Source of the DNA: Streptomyces huiliensis
GTDB lineage: Bacteria; Actinomycetota; Actinomycetes; Streptomycetales; Streptomycetaceae
Reading direction: 5' to 3'
Assembly: GCF_020037025.1 (NCBI RefSeq)
Contig: NZ_JAIQLH010000010.1
Location: 1-64,000 of the forward strand
Length of the DNA stretch: 64,000 nt
The translations under genes and the position numbers were made by a program. Numbering within the stretch: the stretch's first letter is position 1; each line of letters begins with the position of its first letter. Below are positions 55,319 to 63,507 of this stretch, in pieces. The notes beneath the pieces were generated by a model, which saw only the letters and a program-made list of their open reading frames with translations, did no database searches and had not been told where the DNA came from.

Positions 55319-55436
55319 CCGTTCCCCCCGGTCGGCGCTCCGGGCAGCGTACCCGGGCGCCGTGCGGTCCGCCACCGGCGGACGCCCGCCGGCGGGCCGG
55401 GGCGCGTACGGCCCGGCCCGCCGGTGGACGGACCGG

Positions 55437-55970
55437 TCAGGTGCCGGGCTTGCGGCCGTACACGAAGACGTCGTCGCCCTTGTGCAGCAGGTTCCAGTAC
55501 GCCTGGGCGTCCTTCATCCGCATGTTGACGCAGCCGTGGGAGCCGGGCGGCGAGTAGACGCTGCCGCTGATGGCGTGGAACGCCTGGCCGCCGTCGAAGA
55601 ACTGGCTGTACGGCATGCTCACGTCGTACAGCGACGAGCGGTGGTTCTTGTCGCGCCAGTAGACCTTCTTGAGGCCGGTGCGCGTGGCGAAGCCCTTTCT
55701 GCCCGAGCGTATGTGGACCGGGCCGTACTTGATCTTCTTGCCGTCCTGTATCCAGCTCACCTGGCGGGTCAGGTCGACGCAGGCGATGCGGCCCTTGTCC
55801 GTCGGGCAGGAGACCTTGGCGGGCGCCTTGGCCGCCGCCTTGGCGGGGGCCGCCTCGGCGGTCCCGCCGGCCGCCACGGCCAGGGGGACGGCCAGTCCGG
55901 CGGCGCCCAGCGCGACGCCCAGCCGGGTCCGCAGGGAGGTGCGATTCATTGTCATGAACGGTAAGACCAT
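55437..55970 (-). CDS. Secreted L,D-transpeptidase (YkuD domain)
   Basis: 177 residues from the ATG at 55970 (GGGG 6 nt upstream); ATGs at 55955 and 55949 are shorter options without ribosome sites. The signal peptide ends GTAEAAP, followed by an Ala/Lys linker. The YkuD catalytic motif is HAISGSVYSPPGSHGCVNM with His145 and Cys147. It cross-links peptidoglycan stem peptides (3-3 links) outside the membrane. If the 55970 start is right, Leu3 is a TTA codon, which would place translation under bldA. Confidence 0.85.
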   Translation of the reverse strand: MVLPFMTMNRTSLRTRLGVALGAAGLAVPLAVAAGGTAEAAPAKAAAKAPAKVSCPTDKGRIACVDLTRQVSWIQDGKKIKYGPVHIRSGRKGFATRTGLKKVYWRDKNHRSSLYDVSMPYSQFFDGGQAFHAISGSVYSPPGSHGCVNMRMKDAQAYWNLLHKGDDVFVYGRKPGT

Positions 55971-56314
55971 CGAAATCCCCACTTGGTTGCATACCGCACC
56001 AGCCGCTTTCGGCGGAACCCGATCTTCCTCGGGCCCACGGTCGACCGGCCGTCCGCCTGGGGTTAGGCTCGTCGGGCGGCGGCCGCGAACTCCCTTGCGC
56101 GGTGCGGCTCTTGCCACACCCCCCGCATACTTCGCCTTCCCCCGTCGGCCTCGCCGACACCGCACGCCCCGTCCCGCCCGCCGCTCCCCCGCCCCCCAGC
56201 CCAGGATCCGCTTGTGACCACCCGCACACCCGGCACCGCCGGCCCGCCGTCCCCCCGCGCCACCGCCTACCGCCCGCCGGCCACCCGGCCGGCCCTGCAC
56301 GACGGGGTGGGCTG
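55971..56314. other. Divergent intergenic region (344 bp)
   Basis: Contains upstream sequence of the L,D-transpeptidase gene and a possible 33-codon ORF (56214-56315). No other feature seen. Confidence 0.4.
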
Positions 56315-56315
56315 A
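56214..56315 (+). CDS. Possible small upstream peptide (33 aa)
   Basis: GTG 56214 preceded by AGGA with 7-nt spacing; the frame ends in TGA at 56313-56315, sharing one base with the ATG of the next gene (TGATG). The product is Pro/Arg/Thr-rich (TTRTPGTAGPPSPRATAYRP) with no signal. The coupling suggests a leader peptide that controls translation of the downstream gene, but chance cannot be excluded in high-GC DNA. Confidence 0.35.
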   Translation: MTTRTPGTAGPPSPRATAYRPPATRPALHDGVG

Positions 56316-57346
56316 TGGCCAGGGAGACCACGGCCCCCGCCGGCGGCTTCCGCCCCGTCCACCACCCGGCCGGGCTCGACGACGCCCTGCGGATCGCCGT
56401 CGAGGAGGTGTGGGCGGGCCGCTGGATGGCCATGCGCGACCTGCTGGCGCAGACCGGCGCCGACTGGGCGCTGCGCACGGCCCGCACCCAGGTCCTCGGC
56501 GCGGTCGCCGCCGGTTCGACGATCGTCGAGGCGTGGGCCGCGGAGGAGGGGTACAGCGTCGACGCGCGGGTGATGTGGGCCCGGGTGGTGGTGCAGCGGG
56601 CGCAGCGCGCGCACCGGCAGCGGCATCCGGAGGCCGTCCACCTGGAGCACCAGGCCCGGGAGGCATGCCGGCTGGCGGTCGAGGCCGCGCCCGGCGACCC
56701 AGTGCCGTGGATCTGCCTGCTGGCCTTGGCCTCGCTGGACGAGCGCCAGGAGCGGCCCGAGCACCGGCTCCAGCCCTGGGAGATCATGCTGCCGCCGGGT
56801 CCGTGGGGGCTGCTCTCCCGGATCTGGGAGCGCGACCAGTGCAACCGCGAGGCGTTCCACCGGATGCTCCAGTTCTTCCAGGCGTGCACCAGCGGCGCCG
56901 CGGCGTCGGTGTCGGCGGTCGACTTCGCCCGCTGGGTGGCGTCCTGGGCGCCGGCCGGGTCGCCGCTGCTGGCGCTGCCGCTGTTCGCCTACGCCGACCT
57001 GCACCGGCGGCAGGCCGCGGACCCGATGGGGCAGGGCCGGTCGGACGCGCTGCTGCGCTCGCAGTGGTCGGTGGACCCCATCCGCTCCGAGACCTTGCGG
57101 ACGTACCAGGGCTGGTTCGCCCCGGCCGTCCGCGGCGGGCGGGCGCCGCTGTCCGTGGCCGATCTGTCGCACCTGGCCTTCGCGTTGTGGTCGGCCCGGC
57201 ACTACGCCGAGGCGGCGGAGGTGTTCGCGGCCATGGGGGCGCACACCACCGTCCAGCCGTGGGCGGCGTTCACCGCCGACCCCGGCCGGCCGGAGCCGGC
57301 GACCGAGGAGTTCCTGCGCGCGCGGCGGCACTGCCTGGGGTCGTGA
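56315..57346 (+). CDS. Conserved hypothetical helical-repeat protein
   Basis: 343 residues, all-helical and Ala/Trp/Arg-rich (DDALRIAVEEVWAGRWMAMRD, ARVVVQRAQRAHRQRHPEAV, ACRLAVEAAPGDPVPWICLL). The spacing of helices recalls TPR-like repeats. No signal peptide or membrane segment. I do not recognise a named family. Such proteins are common in Streptomyces and of unknown role, possibly scaffolds. Coupled to the small upstream frame by TGATG. Confidence 0.7.
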   Translation: MARETTAPAGGFRPVHHPAGLDDALRIAVEEVWAGRWMAMRDLLAQTGADWALRTARTQVLGAVAAGSTIVEAWAAEEGYSVDARVMWARVVVQRAQRAHRQRHPEAVHLEHQAREACRLAVEAAPGDPVPWICLLALASLDERQERPEHRLQPWEIMLPPGPWGLLSRIWERDQCNREAFHRMLQFFQACTSGAAASVSAVDFARWVASWAPAGSPLLALPLFAYADLHRRQAADPMGQGRSDALLRSQWSVDPIRSETLRTYQGWFAPAVRGGRAPLSVADLSHLAFALWSARHYAEAAEVFAAMGAHTTVQPWAAFTADPGRPEPATEEFLRARRHCLGS

Positions 57347-57422
57347 CGGGCCGGGCCCGCGGCGGTGCCCCGGAGTGACACGGGCCACGGCCGGACGGCG
57401 GGAGTCGTGCCATCGTCCCCGC

Positions 57423-57947
57423 ATGAACACTCACAAGGACCCGTCCGGGCCGGTCACCGTCCGGCTCGCCGACTACTCCCCCGCCGAGATCCTCGGCGAC
57501 GCCCCCGACCCGTTCGGCGTCGACGCCTGGGGGCTGGCCTGGCGGCCCAAGGACGAGCACTTCGGCGTCCGGTGGGACGGCCGTCTCGTCGCCCACGCGG
57601 GCCTGGTGTCCCTGCCGTTGACGGCCGGCGGGGTCCGGATGGAGGTGGCGGGGCTCGGCGGGGTCGCCGTGGCGCTCGGGACGCGGGGCCGCGGCCTCGC
57701 GCGGCTGGCCGTCACCGCCGCCCTGGATCACGCCCGGGACCGGGGGTTCGCCCTCGGCCTGCTCTTCTGCCTGCCGGACCGCGTCGGCCTCTACGAGCGT
57801 CTGGGCTGGCACCTGTTGACGGACGAGGTGGAGGTGGAGCAGCCCGGGGGCCCGCGCGTGATGCCCCTGCGGACCATGTGGACCGGGCTGCGGGCGGACG
57901 CCACGTGGCCTTCCGGGCCGGTGCGGCTGCATTCGCTGCCGATGTGA
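57423..57947 (+). CDS. GNAT-family N-acetyltransferase
   Basis: 174 residues. The acetyl-CoA pyrophosphate loop is ALGTRGRGLARLAVTAALDHARDRG (motif RGRGLA, about 90), preceded by GLVSLPLTAGGVRMEVAGLGGVAV and followed by LYERLGWHLL near the C-terminus. It transfers acetyl from CoA to an amine of unknown nature. The ATG at 57423 begins the family homology. Confidence 0.8.
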   Translation: MNTHKDPSGPVTVRLADYSPAEILGDAPDPFGVDAWGLAWRPKDEHFGVRWDGRLVAHAGLVSLPLTAGGVRMEVAGLGGVAVALGTRGRGLARLAVTAALDHARDRGFALGLLFCLPDRVGLYERLGWHLLTDEVEVEQPGGPRVMPLRTMWTGLRADATWPSGPVRLHSLPM

Positions 57948-57986
57948 CGGAACTCCCCGTCGATGTGACGGAGCGTCCGCCCGGCG

Positions 57987-58298
57987 TCATCCGAAGCGGA
58001 CGCTGGAGAACGTCGCGCCGCGCTGCGCCCGCTGCCCCGGGGCGAGGCGCACGGCGGTGCCGGTGCACTTCTTGCCGCTGAAGATCGTGGCCGGGGTGCC
58101 CGTCCCGTTGTGCGCGCCGTGCGCCTGCTGGCTCATGGTGTAGCAGCGGTTGTCCGGCGGGTTCTCGACGAAGAACGGCCTGTCCCCGGGCCCGAGGAAG
58201 GTGAACGGGCCCTTCGCGGCCACCGCCGCGTCCACGGGTCCGGCCATGGCGAGCGCGAGTCCGGCGAGGGCGACGACGATCGGGCGGAAGAGACGCAT
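57987..58298 (-). CDS. Small secreted protein, unknown function
   Basis: 103 residues, ATG 58298 with AAGGA 7 nt upstream. The signal peptide (VVALAGLALAMAGPVDA) gives a mature ~75-residue protein with two Cys (NRCYTM and KKCTGT) and a hydrophobic C-terminal strand (GATFSSVRFG). The aromatic/Pro stretch FTFLGPGDRPFFVENPPDN suggests a small beta fold. No family recognised. Confidence 0.65.
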   Translation of the reverse strand: MRLFRPIVVALAGLALAMAGPVDAAVAAKGPFTFLGPGDRPFFVENPPDNRCYTMSQQAHGAHNGTGTPATIFSGKKCTGTAVRLAPGQRAQRGATFSSVRFG

Positions 58299-58427
58299 CT
58301 GGGATCCTTTTCCCGTTAGGGGGCGATGAGCCCGGAATGACTTCATCGCCCTCAACGACGCCGCCCCGGGCACGACACGTTCGCTGTCAACACCCCGCCG
58401 CGGCGGCGCGTGCCGCCCCGGGCCGGC

Positions 58428-60197
58428 TCACCGCCGTACGCGGTTGCGGACGGCGACCGCGGTGAGGCCCAGCAGGACGGGCGCGACCAGCCGGAACGTC
58501 CCGTCGGCGCAGGCGCCGGCGAGGGTGAGCTCCCGCGGGCCGGAGCGGAGACCGACGACGTTCAGGACCGTCCGTACGGAGGTGTCCAGCCGGCCGCCGC
58601 CGGCCTCCCGGTCCGGCGCGGTTCCGGCGGCGGTCCCGGTGGGGGATCCCGCGGCGGACACGGGCCGGTGCGGCTCCGGCGGCAGGCCCCACAGGGCCAC
58701 CGCCGCGACGGCTGCCGCGGTCGTGGCCAGCAGCCACAGCAGCGTGCGGCCGACGCGCAGCGCGTAGCCGGAGACGGCCCAGTAGAGGAGGAGCAGGGCC
58801 CGCTGCCCGTCCGCCCGTTCGCCGTCGTGGCGGCGCATCTCCATCTCGCCGTAATGGAAGTCGCCCGCGCCCGGGTGGTTCTTGCCGTTCTCCAGTGAGG
58901 TGCGCAGCTGCCGGTAGGTGGAGGCGAGCGCCGCGGGCGAGCGGACCTCGACGCCCTCGGGCGCGGGCGTCCAGCCCCGGGCGCCCCGGGCGGCGCGCCA
59001 GTGGTGCTCCTCGGCCAGGACGCGGCGCGGGGTCCAGCGCCGCAGGGGCAGGAACGGCATCCTGCGGGCGGGGGTGCGGGCGAAGACGCAGCAGCCCTCC
59101 AGGCCGAGCCGGTCGAGGTGGAGGGCGCCGCCGAAGAGGCAGGACGACAGGTCGAGGTCGTTGAGGGCGAGGTTCCCGGCGTCGGAGCCGCTCAGCGAGC
59201 GGACCCGGACGCCGGGGTCGCGGGCGGCGAGGACGGACTCGAACGGCCGCTCGCCGTCCGCCTCGGGCAGGAAGGGCCGGGGGTGCGCGGTGACGCTCAG
59301 GGACCGCTCGGCGATCACGTCGACGAGGTCCACGGCGGCGTACCGCAGCCGCAGCGCCGCGCCGGAGGCCCAGGAGGACTTCCGGCAGTCGACGGACGTG
59401 GCGGCGGCCTCCAGGGTGGTGGTGCCGAGGAACCGCGCCCAGGAGAGGTCGAGGGTGCCCCGGCAGGCCAGCGGCCCGACGGCGGGGGCGGCCCGGAAGA
59501 CGGCGCGGCGGAAGGTGGCGCCGTCGTGGAAGACGGTCGCGCCGAAGTAGCAGTCGCCATGGAAGTCCGCCTCGCGGAAGCAGACTTCCCCGGCGAGGTC
59601 GGCCGCGCTGAAGTGGGCGCTGCCGGCGAACACGGCCCCGGTGAAGCCGGCGCCCGCGGCGAACGCCGCCCGGCTGAACCCCGCGTCGCCGCCGAAGCGC
59701 GCGTCGCCGAACCCGGCGTGCGCCGTGAACTCCGCGTCGTGGAACCACGCGTGGTCCAGGAACGACGCCTTCCGGAACGATGTCTCGCCGCCGAGGACGG
59801 TGTCGTTGAAGTCGGCGCGGCCGAGGAACGTCGCGCCGTCGAAGCAGGCGCCGTCGGGAAAGGCCGCCCTGGTGAAGCGCGCCCGGCCGAGGAACAGGGC
59901 CTCCTCGAACGCCGCGTGGCCGACGACGGCGCGGCCGGCCCGCGCGTCGTCCAGGGCGCCGAGGAGCGCGTCGAGCAGGCCGTCGGTGAAGGCGGTGCCG
60001 CGGTGGTCGACGCGGGCGCCGGGGCGCAGCCCGGCGAGGTAGGCCGCCCGGCCGGGCCCGTCCAGGTGGGCGAGGCAAGCGCGGTGCGTGCCGCCGTCAG
60101 GCCGCGGCACCGTGCGTCCGCGGCAGCCGACCGGATCGTCCGGCCGGGCCCCGCGGCCGCAGTGCGGCCAGACCGGCGGCCGGGGTGCGCGTGTCAT
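58428..60197 (-). CDS. Membrane-anchored pentapeptide-repeat protein
   Basis: 589 residues, ATG 60197. Residues ~60-245 are tandem A(x)Fxx-type pentapeptide repeats (AAFEEALFLGRARFTRAAF and similar), which fold as a right-handed quadrilateral beta helix. A second short repeat block lies near 340-360. Two membrane segments follow (LLWLLATTAAAVAAVALWG and FRLVAPVLLGLTAVAV). Pentapeptide proteins can mimic DNA and shield gyrase, but this membrane form more likely senses or binds at the cell surface. Ligand unknown. Confidence 0.75.
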   Translation of the reverse strand: MTRAPRPPVWPHCGRGARPDDPVGCRGRTVPRPDGGTHRACLAHLDGPGRAAYLAGLRPGARVDHRGTAFTDGLLDALLGALDDARAGRAVVGHAAFEEALFLGRARFTRAAFPDGACFDGATFLGRADFNDTVLGGETSFRKASFLDHAWFHDAEFTAHAGFGDARFGGDAGFSRAAFAAGAGFTGAVFAGSAHFSAADLAGEVCFREADFHGDCYFGATVFHDGATFRRAVFRAAPAVGPLACRGTLDLSWARFLGTTTLEAAATSVDCRKSSWASGAALRLRYAAVDLVDVIAERSLSVTAHPRPFLPEADGERPFESVLAARDPGVRVRSLSGSDAGNLALNDLDLSSCLFGGALHLDRLGLEGCCVFARTPARRMPFLPLRRWTPRRVLAEEHHWRAARGARGWTPAPEGVEVRSPAALASTYRQLRTSLENGKNHPGAGDFHYGEMEMRRHDGERADGQRALLLLYWAVSGYALRVGRTLLWLLATTAAAVAAVALWGLPPEPHRPVSAAGSPTGTAAGTAPDREAGGGRLDTSVRTVLNVVGLRSGPRELTLAGACADGTFRLVAPVLLGLTAVAVRNRVRR

Positions 60198-60332
60198 GCC
60201 GAGCGGGACGCGGCGGCCGGGCGGCCCGGTTCCGGCGGCGGGCCGAGGGACGCGCACCCCCGCCCGCGCCCTGAACACACATGAAGGGAAAGCATCTTGA
60301 ATCGAAAAGAGACAGACAAAAGCGAACACCAC

Positions 60333-60362
60333 TGAAGTGGAAGCGCCCCGCCGACCTAACGT
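60333..60362 (+). promoter_or_regulatory. Candidate leaderless promoter of gluconokinase
   Basis: TGAAGT (60333-60338), 18-nt spacer, TAACGT (60357-60362), then 6 nt to the ATG at 60369, which lacks a ribosome site. The palindrome CCACT-GA-AGTGG (60329-60340) overlaps the -35 and could bind a repressor. Confidence 0.35.
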
Positions 60363-60368
60363 CCCGCC

Positions 60369-60956
60369 ATGACGCCGCCCCCCTCCTCCCTTCCCCGCCC
60401 TCCCCATCTCTCCCCTACCCGCCCCCTGCCGCTCGTCGTGGTCATGGGCGTCTCCGGGGCGGGCAAGACGACGGTCGGCCGGCTGGTCGCGGACCGGCTC
60501 GGCGCGCCCTTCGCCGACGCGGACGCCTTCCACCCGGCGTCCAACAAGGCCCTGATGTCGTCCGGCATCCCGCTCGGCGACGCCGAGCGCGCCCCCTGGC
60601 TCGCCGCCATCGGCGACTGGCTGGCGGCCCATGCCGCCGGGGGTGGGGTCGTCACCTGCTCCGCGCTCAAACGGCGCTACCGCGCCACCCTGGCGGGGGC
60701 GGCGCGGCGCGCCCTGTTCGTGCACCTGGACGGTCCGGCGGAGGTCATCGCCGACCGGCTCGCCCACCGCACCGGCCACTTCATGCCCGCCTGCATGCTG
60801 GGCTCGCAGCTCGCCGACCTCGAACCGCTGGAGCCGGACGAGCACGGCGTCCGCGTCCCCGTCGACCACCCCGCGCGGCAGGTCGCCGACCTGGCCCTCG
60901 ACCGGCTGCCCTGCCCGCACGGCACCGGCGCCGCCTGCCCCCGCCCACCCTGCTGA
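60369..60956 (+). CDS. Gluconokinase
   Basis: 195 residues. P-loop GVSGAGKTT (27-35), then FADADAFHPASNKALMSSGIPLGDAERAPWL, the signature of the gluconate kinase (GntK) family: DADxxHP...N and GxPLxDxDR. CSALKRRYR and HFMPACMLGSQLADLEPL follow. It phosphorylates gluconate to 6-phosphogluconate for the pentose phosphate pathway. A Pro-rich ~18-residue N-terminal extension is unusual; the start may be internal. Confidence 0.9.
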   Translation: MTPPPSSLPRPPHLSPTRPLPLVVVMGVSGAGKTTVGRLVADRLGAPFADADAFHPASNKALMSSGIPLGDAERAPWLAAIGDWLAAHAAGGGVVTCSALKRRYRATLAGAARRALFVHLDGPAEVIADRLAHRTGHFMPACMLGSQLADLEPLEPDEHGVRVPVDHPARQVADLALDRLPCPHGTGAACPRPPC

Positions 60957-60984
60957 CCCCGCGCCCGACACCCCGTCAACCTGC

Positions 60985-61004
60985 TGTACCTACTGGTATG
61001 TACA
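60985..61004 (+). promoter_or_regulatory. TetR-like operator palindrome
   Basis: The 20-mer TGTACcTACtgGTAtGTACA agrees with its reverse complement at 16 of 20 positions. It lies 56 nt before the tautomerase start, where a repressor could control the tautomerase-Nudix pair. TACACT at 61001-61006 is a possible -10 touching its right end. Confidence 0.5.
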
Positions 61005-61059
61005 CTCGACGCGCAGGAAGACCCTTACGGGAAACACCCCCCGCACGAGGAGCCCCGCC

Positions 61060-61464
61060 ATGCCCCTGGTCCGCATCGACGCCCTGGGAACCGACCCCGA
61101 CCGGCTGGACGCGCTCGGCCGCGCCGTCCACGAAGCCCTCCAGGAGACCCTCGGCATCCCGGCCGACGACCTCTTCCAGATCCTCACCGGCCACGACGGC
61201 ACCACCGGCACCCTCCGCTACGGCGGTTATCTGGGGGTGCGCCGGGACGAGGGCATCGTGTACATCACCATCACCTTGCGCGCCGGCCGCACTCCCGAGC
61301 GCAAGCGCGCGCTGTACCGGCGCATCGCCGAACTCGCGCACTCCTACGCCGGCACCGAACCGCGGAACGTCTTCGTCACCCTCGCCGAGAACGCGCCGGC
61401 CGACTGGTCGCTGGGCCACGGCGAGGCCCAGTACGCCCCCGAGCCCGGCCCTGTGGTTGCATGA
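61060..61464 (+). CDS. Tautomerase family protein (Tautomerase_2 type)
   Basis: 134 residues starting MPLVRIDALG; after Met removal Pro1 is the catalytic base of the tautomerase superfamily. The double beta-alpha-beta repeat is visible (LGRAVHEALQETLGIPADD and RKRALYRRIAELAHSYAGT), giving the longer form that fuses two 4-OT-like units. ITLRAGRTPERK carries the second-repeat Arg. Substrate unknown. ATG 61060 has GGAG 8 nt upstream. The ATGA overlap couples it to the Nudix gene. Confidence 0.85.
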   Translation: MPLVRIDALGTDPDRLDALGRAVHEALQETLGIPADDLFQILTGHDGTTGTLRYGGYLGVRRDEGIVYITITLRAGRTPERKRALYRRIAELAHSYAGTEPRNVFVTLAENAPADWSLGHGEAQYAPEPGPVVA

Positions 61465-61913
61465 CCCCGCGCGCGGCCCGCCGGCCGCCGGACAGGACCG
61501 GAGAGGGAGCGGAGCCCGTGCTGATCGACACGGTGGCCTGGGTGCGGGTCGAGGACGGACGGGTGCTCTGCGCACGGCCGCGCGGGAAGGACGTGTTCTA
61601 CGTGCCCGGCGGGAAGCGGGAGGGCGCGGAGACCGACCTGGAGACCCTGCTGCGCGAGGTCGAGGAGGAGTTGACGGTCCTCCTCGACCCGGAGACGGTC
61701 GCCCACGTGGGCACCTACGAGGCGGCGGTGCCGGAGCTCCCGGACGGCACCGTGGTCCGGATGAGCTGCTACACGGGCGAGTACGGCGGGACGCTGACGG
61801 CCAGCGCGGAGATCGCCGAGGTGGCCTGGTTCTCGTACGCGGACCGGCCGCTCGTCCCGCCGGTCGACCGGCTGCTGTTCGACGACCTCAGGGCGGCGGG
61901 CCTGCTGCGCTGA
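61461..61913 (+). CDS. Nudix hydrolase
   Basis: 150 residues from the ATG at 61461; GTG 61518 with GGAGCGGAG upstream is an alternative that would drop a polar 19-residue leader. The Nudix box is at 51-73, with Glu57, Arg65-Glu66 and Glu69-Glu70 in place. The box's late Gly is Thr72. The fold hydrolyses nucleoside diphosphate-X compounds with Mg. VLCARPRGKDVFYVPGGK precedes the box. Paired with the tautomerase behind a palindromic site. Confidence 0.82.
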   Translation: MTPRAARRPPDRTGEGAEPVLIDTVAWVRVEDGRVLCARPRGKDVFYVPGGKREGAETDLETLLREVEEELTVLLDPETVAHVGTYEAAVPELPDGTVVRMSCYTGEYGGTLTASAEIAEVAWFSYADRPLVPPVDRLLFDDLRAAGLLR

Positions 61914-61937
61914 CAGGCCCCCGCCCGCGCGCCGCGA

Positions 61938-62918
61938 TCAGTCCTCGTCGCCCTCGAAGAAGTCGCCGATCTCGTCGACGACCTCGGCCGCCACCAGCCC
62001 GCCGACCACACCGGCCGCGACGCCCGCCGCTCCGGCGGCGACGACGGTGCCCATGCCGGGGCCGGACCGGTGACCGCCGCCGGGGAGGTGGCCCTCGTGG
62101 TGGATCCCGTGGCCCTCATGACGGACCCCGTGATGCGCCTGACGAGCGCCGTGGTGCTCGACCAGCTGCCGCATCCAGGAGTCCACCTCCGCCGTCCAGT
62201 CGCGCTCCGCCACGTCGTGGTGGGCGACGTGGAAGCGGGTGACGACGTCGTGCCCGGCAGAGAAGAGGCCGCCGCGCTTGTCGGCCTCCAGCACGACCTC
62301 CATGCCGTCCGGCGCGGCCAGGAAGGTCACCTCGACCTCGTTGACGGCGTGGGCGTACTGCGGGGCCGGGGCGAACTCGATCTCCTGGTAGAAGGGCAGC
62401 CGCTGGCCGCTGCCGCGGATGTGGCCGAGTTCCAGGTCGGCGGAGCGCAGCCCGAAGCCAAGCCGGCCGAACGCGTCCAGGACCGCCTCCTGCACGGGCA
62501 GCGGCCGGACGGCCAGCGGGTCGAGGTCGCCCTTGTCCCGCGCCCCCGCGATGGCCAGTTCCGTGCGGACGCCGAGGACGGTGCCCACCGGCCGCCCGTA
62601 CAGCTCGGTCACCGGCGTCTCCCAGGGCACCGGCACCGCGAACGGGACGTCGCGCTCCTCGCCGGCCGCGAGGCGGAAGCCGCCGGCGACCGTGTGCCGG
62701 TCGAAGACGACGGTGCCGTGGTGCTCCTCGTCACCGCGCTCGGCCTCGACGCGGGCCTCGAAGTCCAGCGTGACGTGCTCGACGTCGAAGTCCGCCTTGC
62801 CGCCGCGCAGCCGGACGTGACCGGTCAGCATGGAGCCGGGCAGTACCGGGCCGTCAAGCACCGTGTCGACCGTGGGGCCGCCCACACCTAGCGAACCGAG
62901 CAGCTTCTTGAACACCAT
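61938..62918 (-). CDS. spo0M: Spo0M-like sporulation-control protein
   Basis: 326 residues, ATG 62918. The arrestin-like two-beta-domain Spo0M core runs to about 240: GGPTVDTVLDGPVLPGSMLTG, VTLDFEARVEAE, VPFAVPVPWETPVTELYG, and FYQEIEFAPAP. The C-terminus is unusual: a His-rich stretch (HHGARQAHHGVRHEGHGIHH) that could bind metal, a Gly/Ala zipper (VVAAGAAGVAAGVVGGLV) and an acidic end. Spo0M modulates sporulation in Bacillus; the role in Streptomyces is inferred. Confidence 0.85.
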   Translation of the reverse strand: MVFKKLLGSLGVGGPTVDTVLDGPVLPGSMLTGHVRLRGGKADFDVEHVTLDFEARVEAERGDEEHHGTVVFDRHTVAGGFRLAAGEERDVPFAVPVPWETPVTELYGRPVGTVLGVRTELAIAGARDKGDLDPLAVRPLPVQEAVLDAFGRLGFGLRSADLELGHIRGSGQRLPFYQEIEFAPAPQYAHAVNEVEVTFLAAPDGMEVVLEADKRGGLFSAGHDVVTRFHVAHHDVAERDWTAEVDSWMRQLVEHHGARQAHHGVRHEGHGIHHEGHLPGGGHRSGPGMGTVVAAGAAGVAAGVVGGLVAAEVVDEIGDFFEGDED

Positions 62919-63168
62919 CGCGGCGTCCACTCCCTCATGTGATCCGTACCGTGTACGGCACCACCTTGCCCTGCCCCGGCGGCCCCGCGGAACACGGGGT
63001 ACCGCACGGGTGCCGGGAGCGGCCCGCGCCGGGCGTCCGGTCGAACCACCGAATTCCCCTGATCAGATGACGCTCCCGCAAAAGGCCCCCGTCCCCGCCC
63101 GGCGGCCGGTCTACTGGCCGCCGACGGCCGTGCCACCCGGGCGCGGCACTCGGACACGGGGAAGACCA

Positions 63169-63507
63169 TTGGGACTGAAGAAGAAGACCGGCACCGTGCT
63201 CGCCGCCCTCGCCCTCGGCCTGGTGGCGGCCGCGCCCGCGCAGGCGGGCGTCAGCGGGCACTGCGGCAAGTACCTGTGTGTGATGACGGCCCACCACAAC
63301 CGGTTCGTCCAGGACATCACCGTCCGGACCAAGGACGGCCTGCCCGGCACGATCCGCGCCTACTGGGGCGACTACCACTCGCCGAAGGTGACCGCGGCCT
63401 CGCACCGCTGGGAGGTCAACCGGGAGCAGCAGGGCGCCAAGCTCGTCTGCGGCGGGCTGGAGCGCGACGGCCGGACCATCGAGGACGGCATCTGCGTCAC
63501 GATCTGA
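63169..63507 (+). CDS. Small secreted protein, TTG start
   Basis: 112 residues. TTG 63169 with GGGGAAG 5 nt upstream opens directly into a signal peptide (GLKKKTGTVLAALALGLVAAAPAQA). The mature ~85 residues contain four Cys (GHCGKYLCVM, KLVCGG, DGICVTI) and a beta pattern (DITVRTKDGLPGTIRAYWGDY). It may be an inhibitor or binding protein. No family recognised. The 3' end overlaps the DUF72 gene by 11 bp on the opposite strand. Confidence 0.7.
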   Translation: MGLKKKTGTVLAALALGLVAAAPAQAGVSGHCGKYLCVMTAHHNRFVQDITVRTKDGLPGTIRAYWGDYHSPKVTAASHRWEVNREQQGAKLVCGGLERDGRTIEDGICVTI

